In this document: one piece after another, positions 1 through 8,930 of the stretch
How positions within the stretch are numbered: position 1 is the stretch's first letter
Layout of the letters: the number at the start of each line of letters is the position of its first letter
NCBI RefSeq assembly: GCF_004348735.1
Contig: NZ_SMKT01000054.1
Coordinates: 1-49,893, forward strand
Reading direction: 5' to 3'
DNA: 49,893 bases
DNA from: Actinomadura sp. KC06
Lineage (GTDB): Bacteria > Actinomycetota > Actinomycetes > Streptosporangiales > Streptosporangiaceae
The notes under the pieces: generated by a model
The model's database searches: none
Seen by the model: only the letters and a program-made list of their open reading frames with translations
What the model was told of the DNA's origin: nothing
Program-made: the position numbers and the translations under genes

Positions 1-39
1 GGGGTTTGGTGTGGGTTGGGTGCACGGTTCTTGTCCTGG

Positions 40-972
40 TCAGTCGGCCAAGGCTTCTAGGAGGCGTTCGGCGTCCTCGGGTTTGAGCATTCCGGCGGCT
101 AGGGCGCGGTCGGCGGTGAGGCGGGCCAGGGCTATGTAGGCGCGGCGGCTTTCGGGGGAGACCTTGGCCAGTTCGCCGACGTGGTCGGAGACGGTTCCGG
201 CGTCGCCGCGGGCGACCGGGCCGGTGAGGCCGTCGATGCCTAGGCGGAGGCCGTTGTCGAGGGCGGCGCCGAGGAGGGGGCCGAGCATCCGGCCGGGTTC
301 GGCGACGCCCGCGGTGCGGAGGAGGTTCATCGACTCGACGACCAGGGTGACCAGGTGGTTCGCGCCGCCGGCGAGGGCCGCGTGGTACAGCGGGCGCATC
401 TCCTCGGTGATCCAGACCGGTTCGCCGCCCATCTCCACGACGAGCGCCTCCGCGACGGGGCGCAGCGGCTCGGGGGAGGTGACGCCGAACGAGATGCCGG
501 CGAGCCGGTTCACGTCGTCCGGGCGTCCGGTGAAGGTCATGACCGGGTGCAGGGCGAGGGGGAGGGCGCCGGCGCGGGTGAGAGGGTCGAGGACGGCGGT
601 GCCGTAGCGGCCGCTGGTGTGCAGGACGAGCTTGCCCGTGACCGGGACGCCCGCGGACACCAGGCCGGAAGCCAGTTCGGGCAACTCGTCGTCCGGGACG
701 GTCAGCAGCACCAGGTCGGCGGCCGCCACCACCTCGGGCGGGGTCGCGACGTCCGCGCCGGGGAGGCGTTCCGCCACGTGTGACCGCGACCGCTCGGACA
801 CGGCGGTCACCGCGATCACGCGGTGGCCCGCGCGGGACAGCGCGGCACCGAGCGCCGTGCCGACGCGGCCGGCGCCGACGACGCCGACCGCGAGCCGCGC
901 CGGCCTGTCCTCCGGGGTCGGCTCCGGCCCGTTTCCGGGCGCGGCGGAGGGAGGCGTGACGTGTGGGTCCAT
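40..972 (-). CDS. Rossmann-fold/DUF2520 dehydrogenase-like protein
   Basis: A 310-residue protein with an N-terminal nucleotide-binding motif (GVVGAGRVGTALGAAL) followed by a DUF2520-type helical C-terminal domain (PLYHAALAGGANHLVTLV), the layout of ketopantoate reductase-like and 6-phosphogluconate dehydrogenase-like proteins. In actinobacteria this family usually sits just before panC; the window ends 39 bp after its stop, so panC cannot be confirmed. I chose the ATG at 972 because GAGGA lies upstream on the minus strand. The open frame runs back to 1101, but that extension is Arg/Pro-rich and overlaps the end of the neighbouring permease gene. The substrate is unknown. Membership of the fold is confident; a link to pantothenate synthesis is inferred only from usual neighbourhood. 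Confidence 0.85.
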   Translation of the reverse strand: MDPHVTPPSAAPGNGPEPTPEDRPARLAVGVVGAGRVGTALGAALSRAGHRVIAVTAVSERSRSHVAERLPGADVATPPEVVAAADLVLLTVPDDELPELASGLVSAGVPVTGKLVLHTSGRYGTAVLDPLTRAGALPLALHPVMTFTGRPDDVNRLAGISFGVTSPEPLRPVAEALVVEMGGEPVWITEEMRPLYHAALAGGANHLVTLVVESMNLLRTAGVAEPGRMLGPLLGAALDNGLRLGIDGLTGPVARGDAGTVSDHVGELAKVSPESRRAYIALARLTADRALAAGMLKPEDAERLLEALAD

Positions 973-1093
973 CGGTTCGTTCCAGTCCTCACAGGTAGGT
1001 ACCGGACGTGCGCGAACCAGGGTACCCGCGGGTCCGGGGCACGCCGCCCGGCGGGTGGCGGTGCGGGGCGACGGTCGCCGCCCCGCACCCCAT

Positions 1094-3616
1094 TCAGTCA
1101 TGCGACAGGGACTCCACGATGGACGTTCTCGCGGCGCGCCGCGCGGGCATCACGGCGGCGGCCGTCCCGGCGAGGCCCGCGAGGACGACGAACGCGACCA
1201 CCTGGAGGTAGGGCAGTGAGAAGACGGAGTCGGACGCCATCGCGTTCGTCGCGGCCCAGCCGAAAGCCACCCCGAGTACGACTCCGGTGAGCGCACCGAT
1301 CACGGCCATGACCAGCGCCTCGACGGACAGCATCCGGCGAAGCTGGCGTTTGGTGAGGCCGAGGGCGCGCAGCAGCGCCGATTCCCGGGTTCGTTCCACG
1401 ACGGAGAGGGTCAGCGTGTTGGCGATGCCGAACAGCGCGATGACGATCGCGAGGCCGAGCAGCCCTCCGAAGATCATCAGCATCATGTCGACGGCCTTCG
1501 TCATCGACTCCTTGAACTCGGCGCTGGAGACGACCTTCGCGGCCGGGTAGGGCTGTGCGGCGCCCTCCACGGCTCTGCGGGCGTCGGACGCGGGCACGCC
1601 GTCATGGGTCTTTACGTAGATCGCCGCCGGGTCGCGGGCGGTGAAGTATCGGGCGAAATCGGTTTCGGGGACGACGATTCCGTCCAGGCCGGTGCCCGGC
1701 GCGTAGACCGCGGTGATCTTCACCTGGGTGGTGCCTTGCGCGGTCTTCATCTGGACGGTCTTTCCTATGGTCAGGTTGCGGGTCTTGGCCGTGTTGGCGT
1801 CCACCATGGCGGTGCCCGGTTTTTGTGCCGCGTCCAGGGAGCCTTCCGTTATCTCGGGTTTCACGATCGTGCCTAGGGCGGACGCGGTGATGGTGGCGAC
1901 GTCCTCGTTCTCTCCTGCCACCTTGGTCTCTTGCCGGTGCATCTCGATGACCTCGGCGACCTCGGGACGGTTGCGCAGGGTTCCGGCAAGCGCGCGCGGG
2001 ACGGTCCCCTCGAAGTCCTGCGTCCGGATCTGGAACTCGACGGGAAACTGCTCCTCCAGCTTGTGCGTCGCGGTCGCCTTCCCGCTGGCCGCGATCACCG
2101 CGAACAGGCTCATCAGCCCGACGCCGACCGTCAGCGCGATCGTGGTGGTCGCGGTGCGGCGGGGGGCGCGTTGGGCGTTCGCCACCGCCAGCCGTCCCGG
2201 CACGCCGCCGAGCCGCGCGGGGGCGGCCCCCGCGAACCGTCCGAGCGGCCGGACGAGCGCCGGCATCACCGCGATCACCGCGAGGAAGAACACGCCGCCG
2301 GCGAGCGCGACCACGAACATCGCGGCCTGTCCCTTCGGCATCGCGAGCGAGCCGAGCGCCCCGATGGCCAGGCCCGCGATTCCGAGAAGGACGGCGATCG
2401 CCGTGCGCAGCCTGCCGAGACGGAGCCGTCCGCCGCCCGGCTCCAGTTCCGAGCGCAGCGCCGCGACGGGCGCGACGCGCGTCGCCGCACGGGCCGGCAG
2501 AAGGGCCGACACGACGGTCACGATGACGCCGACCGCGAGGCCGATCACGATCGTCCGCGGGGCGAGGGACGTTCCCGACGGTCCCGTCGTGGCGAGGTTG
2601 GCGTCCAGCTGCCTGATCCCGACGAGCGCGCCCGCGCCGAGGCCGACCCCGGCGGCGATTCCCAGCAGCGAACCGACCAGCCCGACCACCGCGGACTCGG
2701 CCAGGACGCCCCCGAAGATCTGCCGGCGGGTCGCGCCGACGCAACGCAGCAGCGCCATCTCCCGCATCCGCTGCGCGATCAGGATGGCGAACGTGTTGTA
2801 GATCACCAGGGCGGACACCAGCATCGCGACCAGTCCGAAGATCAGCAGCCCGGTGCGGATGATCTTCGTATCTGCGCCCGCCGCCTTCGCGAGCTTCGTC
2901 CCCAACTCCGCGCCGCTGTAGACGCGAGCGGACGCGTCGTCGGCGCTTCCCGCCTTCACGGCCGACTCGATCGCCGCGCGGTTCCCGCCCGCGACGTCGA
3001 TCTCCGCGTACGTCGTCTTGCCGGTCATCGCCGTCGCGGTCACGGGGTCGAAACCCACGCCTCCGCGGAAGCTCGCCTCCTGGTCGATGCCGAAGTCGAC
3101 CAGTCCGACGACGTTGAACCGGTGCGGGCGGTTCTGCTTGTCCAGGATCGTCACCGCGTCGCCGACGGCGTAGCCCTCCCGCTTGGCCAAGTCGGTGTCG
3201 AGGACGGTCTCGCCGCTGCCTGACGGAGGACGTCCCCTATCGAACTCGTAGCGCAGCAGCCGCCCGGACGGCACAGACATACCGACAGTGGGGAAATCGC
3301 CGACCGCCTTACCGTCCTTGCCGACGAGGGCTGCGTCACCGTTGACCATGCCGTGCACGTCCGTCACGCCGGGTACTGCGCGAACCCGGCCGAGTGCGCC
3401 GGTGCTGAGTCCCTTCTCTGCATCGTCGTCGGGGACCACTGCGAAATCGACCTTGTCGGCCGAGCGTGCGAACGTCTTGGCGACGCCCTTGTCCATCGTG
3501 TCGGTGAGGACGAACGTCCCTGAGATGAAACCGACGCCGAGCGTGATGGCGATCGCCGTCAGCAGCAGCCGCAACTTGTGGGCGCGCAGGCCCGCCAGAG
3601 TCGTCCTCAGCATCAC
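1094..3616 (-). CDS. ABC transporter permease, FtsX/MacB type
   Basis: An 840-residue integral membrane protein with two FtsX-like halves. An N-terminal helix (LRLLLTAIAITLGVGFISG) precedes a large extracytoplasmic domain, then a three-helix FtsX block at about residues 250-400, further central helices, a second extracytoplasmic domain, and a final three-helix block ending in MPARRAARTSIVESLSHD. This duplicated architecture is known for MacB/LolE-like exporters and mechanotransmission systems that move lipids, peptides or drugs rather than import solutes. It starts with GTG overlapping the stop of the ATPase gene by 4 bp (GTGA), so the two are translationally coupled. The substrate cannot be read from the sequence. 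Confidence 0.93.
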   Translation of the reverse strand: MMLRTTLAGLRAHKLRLLLTAIAITLGVGFISGTFVLTDTMDKGVAKTFARSADKVDFAVVPDDDAEKGLSTGALGRVRAVPGVTDVHGMVNGDAALVGKDGKAVGDFPTVGMSVPSGRLLRYEFDRGRPPSGSGETVLDTDLAKREGYAVGDAVTILDKQNRPHRFNVVGLVDFGIDQEASFRGGVGFDPVTATAMTGKTTYAEIDVAGGNRAAIESAVKAGSADDASARVYSGAELGTKLAKAAGADTKIIRTGLLIFGLVAMLVSALVIYNTFAILIAQRMREMALLRCVGATRRQIFGGVLAESAVVGLVGSLLGIAAGVGLGAGALVGIRQLDANLATTGPSGTSLAPRTIVIGLAVGVIVTVVSALLPARAATRVAPVAALRSELEPGGGRLRLGRLRTAIAVLLGIAGLAIGALGSLAMPKGQAAMFVVALAGGVFFLAVIAVMPALVRPLGRFAGAAPARLGGVPGRLAVANAQRAPRRTATTTIALTVGVGLMSLFAVIAASGKATATHKLEEQFPVEFQIRTQDFEGTVPRALAGTLRNRPEVAEVIEMHRQETKVAGENEDVATITASALGTIVKPEITEGSLDAAQKPGTAMVDANTAKTRNLTIGKTVQMKTAQGTTQVKITAVYAPGTGLDGIVVPETDFARYFTARDPAAIYVKTHDGVPASDARRAVEGAAQPYPAAKVVSSAEFKESMTKAVDMMLMIFGGLLGLAIVIALFGIANTLTLSVVERTRESALLRALGLTKRQLRRMLSVEALVMAVIGALTGVVLGVAFGWAATNAMASDSVFSLPYLQVVAFVVLAGLAGTAAAVMPARRAARTSIVESLSHD

Positions 3617-4386
3617 GCCCCCAGGCTCTTGAGCCGGTCGAGGACGGCCTCGGGCGTCGGCTGGACGATCTCCGACACGATCTCGCCGTCCCGCAGGAAC
3701 ACCACCCGGTCGGCGTACGAGGCGGCCACCGGGTCATGGGTGACCAGCACGATCGTCTGCCCCATCTCGCGGACGGACGCGCGCAGGAACCCCAGGACCT
3801 CCGCGCCCGCCTGGGAGTCGAGGTTGCCGGTCGGCTCGTCCGCGAAGATCACCTCGGGACGGGCGACGATCGCACGGGCGCACGCCACCCGCTGCTGCTG
3901 CCCGCCTGACAACTCGCTCGGCCGGTGCCGCAGCCGGTCGCCCAGCCCGAGGACGTCCACGACGTGTCCGAACCACGCCCGGTCGGGCTTGCGTCCCGCG
4001 AGCTCGAGCGGGAGCAGGATGTTCTGCTCGGCCGTCAGCGTCGGCAGCAGGTTGAACGCCTGGAACACGAATCCGACGCGGTCGCGGCGCAGCATCGTCA
4101 GCTGCCGGTCGCCCATGCCGGTGATCTCGGCGTCACCGAGGACGACCCGTCCGGACGTGACGGTGTCGAGCCCGGCGAGGCAGTGCATCAGCGTCGACTT
4201 CCCCGACCCGGACGGCCCCATGATCGCCGTGAACGCGCCCCTGGCGAACCCGACGCTGACCCCACGCAACGCGTGGACTGCCGCGTCACCGGACCCGTAC
4301 ACCTTCGACACTCCCTCGGCCATGACGGCCGGCGGTGCTGCGGCCCCCGGGACTCCCCCGGGCGGATCGGTGAACGTGCTGGTCAC
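3613..4386 (-). CDS. ABC transporter ATP-binding protein (MacB/LolD type)
   Basis: A 257-residue ATPase with Walker A GPSGSGKST (about residue 57), Q-loop in VGFVFQAFNLLP, signature LSGGQQQR, Walker B VIFADEPTGNLDS and H-loop VTHD. The ADEPTGNLD form is typical of the MacB/LolD/FtsE group that partners FtsX-type permeases, agreeing with the 4-bp overlap with the permease gene. The N-terminal ~20 residues are a Pro/Gly-rich extension; VMAEGVSKVYG could also be near the true start. It powers the transporter from the cytoplasmic face. Confidence 0.95.
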   Translation of the reverse strand: MTSTFTDPPGGVPGAAAPPAVMAEGVSKVYGSGDAAVHALRGVSVGFARGAFTAIMGPSGSGKSTLMHCLAGLDTVTSGRVVLGDAEITGMGDRQLTMLRRDRVGFVFQAFNLLPTLTAEQNILLPLELAGRKPDRAWFGHVVDVLGLGDRLRHRPSELSGGQQQRVACARAIVARPEVIFADEPTGNLDSQAGAEVLGFLRASVREMGQTIVLVTHDPVAASYADRVVFLRDGEIVSEIVQPTPEAVLDRLKSLGA

Positions 4387-5306
4387 GGCGACTCCTCGAT
4401 GGCTCGGACTGGACGGTGACCACGCTAGAAATCCCCGCCGTGCCTGCCATCCGTCCGATGGCCACGCTTCCCGTCAACCTCGCGCCTACGAACCGCCCCC
4501 TCGTACGACCTGAGTCGTACGAGCCCATCCGACCTCCCGCCGACCCACCCCGGTCGTCCCACCCGAACCTTTTGTCGGACGCCTGCTGGACACGCCAATG
4601 CACGCCCACCGAATTCACACGCAGGCACCCGTCGAACCCACTCGTGACCGTCCGCCGAATTCACTTGCAGACACCCAGATGTGCTGCGCGCCGCCCGCGC
4701 CGGCTGGCGGATCGGGAGAACGACGTCGCCTACCGTCCCCGCACCGGCTCCTCGAAGGTCACCAGGACGCTCCCGCAGCCGCTCGCAGACACCGCTGGTC
4801 AGCGCGCCAGTCCGCCCGTGAGCGTCTGCAGATTCCGCTCGTGGACGATCACCAAACCCTCGTGGGCATCCGCTGACCCGCTCACGGATACCCGCCGAGC
4901 CCTCTCGCGAGCGCCGCCAAAAGCGCTGATGAATGCCCCGCCGGGCCCTCTCGTGAACGTCCTGCCAGACCTCTCATGAACGTCCTGCCGCACACTCTCG
5001 CGGACGTCCTGCCGAACACTCTCGTGGGCGCTCGACAAACGTGCTTTGGTGCCCGGCGGACGTCCTCGAGGGCACCCACAGGCGCGTTTCGGGGCACCTG
5101 CCTGAGGCGGTTGTGAGCGTTTACCGGACGTTGCTCACCGGAAAGGACGGCCCAGCGGAAGCGTCGGCGTAATGCGGAAGCGCCGGAGACCCCACGGGGT
5201 TCCGACGCTTCAGCGATGGGCGCGAACGCCCGTTCACCGGGACATATGGGCTCATCCCGATGCAGTGCAGGAGCCGTATCTTCCGGCTCCCGCCAGGATG
5301 AAGAGC
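4387..5306. other. Intergenic region with no recognisable gene
   Basis: About 920 bp lie between the ABC ATPase start and the stop of the chaplin-like gene. Short open frames on both strands are Arg/Pro/Ser-rich and match no family I recognise. The right part holds a degenerate ~24-bp tandem repeat, listed separately. The promoter of the ABC operon should lie near 4390-4450 on the minus strand, but I see no clear hexamers. Confidence 0.6.
4933..5029. repeat. Degenerate 24-bp tandem repeat
   Basis: Successive units at about 4933-4958, 4959-4981, 4982-5005 and 5006-5029 share the pattern GTCCTGCC(g/a)-(c/a)ACTCTCG(t/c)G. Read on the minus strand they encode an imperfect octapeptide (HESVRQDV, RESVRQDV, HERSGRTF). 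Units have diverged and one has lost a base, so the array looks old and non-coding. Confidence 0.7.
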
Positions 5307-5600
5307 TCAGTTCTTGACGGACGCACCGCCCTTGCAACCAGCCTGCGCCTGGCCGATGACCGCGATCGCATTGCCGCAGACGTTCACCGGGATCGAGATC
5401 GGCGCGATCACCTGGGTGCCGCCCAGGATCGAGAAATCACCGCTGGTCTTGTTGTGGTTGAAGGAGCCGTGACCTTTACCGTGGCCGTGACCTTTGCCGT
5501 GACCACCGCCGTAGACACCGGCGTACGCGGGCGTCGAGGCCAGGGCGGCGCCGGCGACCGCGAAGCCGAGGATGCCGGTGGCGGCAAGCTTCTTGAACAC
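5307..5600 (-). CDS. Chaplin-like small secreted protein
   Basis: A 97-residue protein starting at GTG behind a strong ribosome site (GGGAGGA, 5-nt spacing). Residues 1-27 form a signal peptide ending in STPAYA. Next comes a Gly/His/Lys linker (GGGHGKGHGHGKGHG), then a chaplin-type domain with SGDFSILGGTQVIAPISIPVNVCGNAIAVIGQ and two cysteines (VC...GC). Known chaplins are amyloid-forming surface proteins that coat aerial hyphae and lower surface tension. The C-terminus lacks an LPXTG sorting signal, so it would be a short, released form. The His-rich linker is unusual and could bind metal (inference). A two-component system lies upstream, but nothing shows that it controls this gene. Confidence 0.82.
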   Translation of the reverse strand: MFKKLAATGILGFAVAGAALASTPAYAGVYGGGHGKGHGHGKGHGSFNHNKTSGDFSILGGTQVIAPISIPVNVCGNAIAVIGQAQAGCKGGASVKN

Positions 5601-5689
5601 GAGAGTCCTCCCGTACGTGGGCTTAAGCAGGCCCGATCTGACAATTGCCGACGTCGCGCGATAAGGCGGCGTCGCGTACGGTAGTTACC

Positions 5690-5717
5690 CAGCTACTCTT
5701 GGCTAGACCGGAGTCAA
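5690..5717 (-). promoter_or_regulatory. Candidate promoter of the chaplin-like gene
   Basis: On the minus strand TTGACT (5712-5717) and TAGCTG (5690-5695) are separated by 16 bp, about 90 bp upstream of the GTG at 5600. The -10 match is poor, so this is only a candidate. Confidence 0.3.
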
Positions 5718-5720
5718 TCC

Positions 5721-5748
5721 CCATGATGATGGCAAATGGTCATCATGG
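5721..5748. terminator. Inverted repeat after the response-regulator gene
   Basis: CCATGATGA (5721-5729) pairs perfectly with TCATCATGG (5740-5748) around a 10-nt loop, just past the response-regulator stop. It could end that transcript, or be an operator in front of the chaplin-like gene. There is no T-run. Confidence 0.45.
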
Positions 5749-5761
5749 AGTGACAATCTCG

Positions 5762-6460
5762 CTACACCGGGTCGTCTCTTTGGCCGCTTTTGACCAGACC
5801 TGTCTCATAGGCGAAGACGACCGCCTGGACCCGGTCGCGCAGGCCGAGCTTCATCAGAATCCGTCCCATATGCGTCTTGACGGTGGCGTCGGAGACGTAC
5901 AGCCGCTCCGCGATCTCCGCGTTCGACATCCCGCGGGCGACGAGCCTGAGCACCTCGCCCTCCCGCTCGGTGAGGCTCTCCAGCGCCCCGTCCGCCTTCT
6001 CCTCCGCGTCCGGCAGATGCACCGCGAACCGGTCCAGCAGCCGCTTCGTCGTGCTCGGCGCCACCACCGCGTCCCCCGAATGCACCGCCTTGATCGCCTC
6101 GATCAGCTGCGACGGTCCTGCGTCCTTCAGCAGAAACCCGCCCGCGCCCGCCTTGATCGCCGCGAACGCGTACTCGTCGAGGTCGAACGTGGTCAGGATG
6201 ACGACCTTCGGCCCCGACTGCGCCACCACCCTCCGGGTCGCCTCGATCCCGTCCATGCGCGGCATCCGGACGTCCATGAGCACCACGTCCGCCTGCGTCC
6301 TGCGCAGCAGTTCGAGTGCCTGCACGCCATCGCCGGCCTCGCCGACGACCTCGATGTCCGGCTGCGCGTCCAGCACCATCGTGAATCCGGCCCGCACCAG
6401 TTCCTGGTCGTCGACCAGCACCACGCGGATGGGAGCCACCACGCCGTCAACCTCCGTCAT
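5762..6460 (-). CDS. NarL/LuxR-family response regulator
   Basis: A 232-residue regulator. The receiver domain starts IRVVLVDDQELVRAGF, with acidic pair DD and the phospho-acceptor Asp in VVLMDVRMPRMDG (about residue 63). The C-terminal LuxR HTH is LTEREGEVLRLVARGMSNAEIAERL. I chose the ATG at 6460 because GGGAG precedes it by 5 nt; a GTG at 6466 and later GTGs behind GGAGG are alternatives. It lies downstream of a HisKA_3 kinase in the same direction, the usual partner, but a repeat-filled 365-bp gap separates them. Confidence 0.95.
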   Translation of the reverse strand: MTEVDGVVAPIRVVLVDDQELVRAGFTMVLDAQPDIEVVGEAGDGVQALELLRRTQADVVLMDVRMPRMDGIEATRRVVAQSGPKVVILTTFDLDEYAFAAIKAGAGGFLLKDAGPSQLIEAIKAVHSGDAVVAPSTTKRLLDRFAVHLPDAEEKADGALESLTEREGEVLRLVARGMSNAEIAERLYVSDATVKTHMGRILMKLGLRDRVQAVVFAYETGLVKSGQRDDPV

Positions 6461-6825
6461 GCACACTCCCTATGGGACGACTTCGTCGGTCGGCCGAAAT
6501 TCGCGCCGTCAATCAGGGCGACACTCACGCTTTACTCAAGGCGACACTCGCACCGCCGATCGCGGCAAGACTCGTGCCGTCAATCAAGGGCCACGCTCGC
6601 TCGGTCACTCAAGGGCCACGCCCGTACGGTGCCTCAAGGCGGCACTCGCGCCGGTCGCGCCGGTCGGTCAGGGGAGGCCCGCGCCCTCGACGGTGGCTGC
6701 CTGGCCGCCGGCTGAGTCGGCCTCGCCACTTCGCCGTGGCCGGTCCAGTGCGGAACGGCTCGGAATGGCTTGGGCGGGGAACTGGCCGCGCTCTACACCA
6801 CCGCACGTCCAACCGCCTTACTCCG
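6461..6825. repeat. Degenerate repeats between kinase and regulator genes
   Basis: The gap holds imperfect units of about 22-32 bp built on (g)TCAAgGGCGACACTCGCgCCG, most visibly at 6508-6660 (for example TCAAGGGCCACGCTCGCTCGGTC followed by TCAAGGGCCACGCCCGTACGG). No coding frame survives. Closely paired kinase and regulator genes usually abut or overlap, so this array probably expanded inside an operon. Confidence 0.65.
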
Positions 6826-7998
6826 TCATGCCGCGCCGACCTCCTCGTGTACCGGGATCCGTGCGACCACCTCGAAGCCCCCACCTGGGCGAGGCGCCGC
6901 CCGGACGCTGCCGCCGTACACGGCGACGCGCTCCCGCATCCCGGCGAGACCGTGACCCCGCCCGTCGTCGGGGGCCGCGGCGCCGCGTCCGTCATCGTCC
7001 ACCCGGATCTCCAGCGCGTCGCCCGCGTACCGCAACCGGATCGACACGGCCGCGCGCGGGCCGCCGTGCTTGAGCGTATTGGTCAGCGCCTCCTGGACGA
7101 TCCGGAAGACCGTCAGCTGGCGTCCCTCCGACATGACCGCCGGTGTCCCGTCCACCTCGAGCGTCACCGGAAGTCCGGACGCACGGACCTGCTCCACCAA
7201 TTCGTCGATCTGCGCCACCCCCGGCTGCGGTGCGAACACGCCCACATCGTCGTTCTCGCGCAGGACGCCCAGGAGCCGCCGCATCTCCGCCAGCGCCAGC
7301 CGCCCCGTCGAGGAGATCGTCTCCAGCGCCTGCCTGGCCCGTCCCACATCGGTGTCGATGGCGTAGGACGCGCCGTCGGCCTGCACCACGATCACGCTGA
7401 CGTTGTGCGCCACGACATCGTGGAGCTCGCGGGCGATACGCGCGCGCTCCGCAGCCATTGCCATCCTGACCTCGTTGTCGCGTTCATGCTCCAGCCGCTC
7501 GGCCCGCTCCTCCACTGAGCGCAGATACGCACGGCGCGTACGCATGTGCAGGCCGAGGAGCCACACACCGGCTACGACCACCGTCAGCATGACGAATGTG
7601 TACTTCCTGTCCTCAGCGCCATCCGGATAGCGCCACGTCGCCATTGCCGCGCCCACCTCCGTGCTCAATACCGCCGCCAGCCCCCACCGGAACGAGCAGC
7701 CAGCCGCGACCGTGTAGAGACCCATCAGCACGGCGACGTTCGCCGGCACGGGGATCACGTTCAGCACGCACTGGACGAACGAGATCAGCGCGACCACGGC
7801 GAAGACCGCGCGCGGGAAGGTACGGCGCAGGACGAGCGGGGCCGTCAGCACGACCGCCATCAACGCGTACGTGCCCTTGCTGATCCCGTACGAGTCCCCG
7901 ACCAGTCCGGGAAGGGAGAAGAACAGCAAAGGCGCCGCGAAGAACGCATCGACCAGGGGCCTCCTGCCCCGCAGCCAGTCCCACGCCCGCACGACCAT
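6826..7998 (-). CDS. Sensor histidine kinase, HisKA_3 (NarX/DesK-like)
   Basis: A 390-residue kinase. The N-terminal ~160 residues hold several membrane helices (FFAAPLLFFSLPGLV, VLMGLYTVAAGC, FVMLTVVVAGVWLLGL) with almost no external loop, as in DesK-like or intramembrane sensors. A linker helix leads into HisKA_3 with the phospho-accepting His in ERARIARELHDVVAHNVS. The ATPase domain has N-box EALTNTLKHGG, G1 DDDGRG and G2 GHGLAGMRERV. It pairs with the NarL-type regulator downstream. No Shine-Dalgarno is seen before the ATG, so the transcript may be leaderless. Confidence 0.95.
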   Translation of the reverse strand: MVVRAWDWLRGRRPLVDAFFAAPLLFFSLPGLVGDSYGISKGTYALMAVVLTAPLVLRRTFPRAVFAVVALISFVQCVLNVIPVPANVAVLMGLYTVAAGCSFRWGLAAVLSTEVGAAMATWRYPDGAEDRKYTFVMLTVVVAGVWLLGLHMRTRRAYLRSVEERAERLEHERDNEVRMAMAAERARIARELHDVVAHNVSVIVVQADGASYAIDTDVGRARQALETISSTGRLALAEMRRLLGVLRENDDVGVFAPQPGVAQIDELVEQVRASGLPVTLEVDGTPAVMSEGRQLTVFRIVQEALTNTLKHGGPRAAVSIRLRYAGDALEIRVDDDGRGAAAPDDGRGHGLAGMRERVAVYGGSVRAAPRPGGGFEVVARIPVHEEVGAA

Positions 7999-8057
7999 GC
8001 GGACAGCGTACGTACCCGCAGTTCAGCCTCGGATCAGCCACAGGTCGGACCCACGTC

Positions 8058-8930
8058 CACCTCAAGGATGGCCGACCGCCTCCAAGCACGGCGACAAGCC
8101 CACAGACTCACCTCCCAGCCTCTCAAGATGGCCGTCCAGCCCCAGCCTCGCCCCACCAGACCTTCCAGGATGGGCGTCCAACTCCAGGCACACCTACCGA
8201 TGCCCAGGCTCACACCCAGCCCGAACAGAGACCGCTCAGCCCCAGACTCACCACCCCCAGCGGGGACCGCTAGCCCTAGGCAGCCCAGCAGGGACTGCTA
8301 GCCAGGCTCACACCCAACCCCCGGAGGGGCCGCTCAGCCCCAGACCCGCCACCAGCCCCCGCAGGGCCTCGCCGAGCACCACGTAGTCGGGGTCGACGTC
8401 GGTCAGCCCGAAGTCCGACTCGTGCAGCGCCGTCGTCAGCCCGCCCCCACCAGCCAAACCACCGCGTCGACGTGCACCACGATCCCGCGCGCCTACCGCC
8501 ATCAGCGGGTTCACAACCAACCTCAGGATCGGGCCGCTCAGCCCCAGACCCGCCACCAGCCTCCGCAGGGCCTCGTCGAGCACCACGTAGTCGGGGTCGA
8601 CGTCGGTCAGCCCGAAGTCCGACTCGTGCAGCGCCGTCGTCAGGCCGCCCCCACCAGCCAAACCACCGCGTCGACGTGCACCACGATCCCGCGCGCGCCG
8701 ACCACGATCAGCGGGCTCACACCCCGCCCCAGGATGACCGCCCAGCCCAGAACTCACACCAGCCTCAAGAGCTCACATCCAACCCAGATGGGCCGTCCTG
8801 TCCCAGACTCACCACCGGCCCGCAGCAGGACCTGCTAGCCCGGACTCACCACCAACCCTCAGGTTGGGGCGTCTAGTCCCAGACTCGCTGTCCATCCCTC
8901 CGGATGGGGCGGCCTGTTGGACAGTGTCAC
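8058..8930. repeat. ~38-bp repeat family with palindromic cores
   Basis: At least a dozen imperfect units follow the pattern ACTCACACC-caaccctc-aggatgggg-ccgctcagccccag, including units at about 8103-8144, 8145-8187, 8207-8244, 8308-8343, 8510-8546, 8716-8750, 8807-8842 and 8843-8882. Several have a palindromic core, for example CCAACC-CTCA-GGTTGG near 8852 and CCATCC-CTCC-GGATGG near 8892. The spacing of 37-40 bp leaves no room for CRISPR spacers. The array is interrupted by two copies of a ~185-bp segment, listed separately. Confidence 0.7.
8308..8757 (-). pseudogene. Twice-repeated fragment resembling HAD-IIA (NagD-like) phosphatase
   Basis: A direct repeat (8327-8512 and 8531-8718, offset 204 bp) encodes in one minus-strand frame two near-identical peptides GLTTALHESDFGLTDVDPDY followed by VVL. 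HAD-IIA phosphatases of the NagD/PNPPase group have a closely similar core (GEAGLTTALHESG... DPDYVVLGE). Flanking residues do not fit the family and no catalytic DxDG or start region is present. I read it as a duplicated gene relic. Both copies stay in frame because 204 is a multiple of three. Family assignment rests on this single motif and is tentative. Confidence 0.5.

Noticed and set aside
8058..8930. CRISPR array
   Set aside because: Units vary, spacing is only 37-40 bp with no room for spacers, and no cas gene is in the window.
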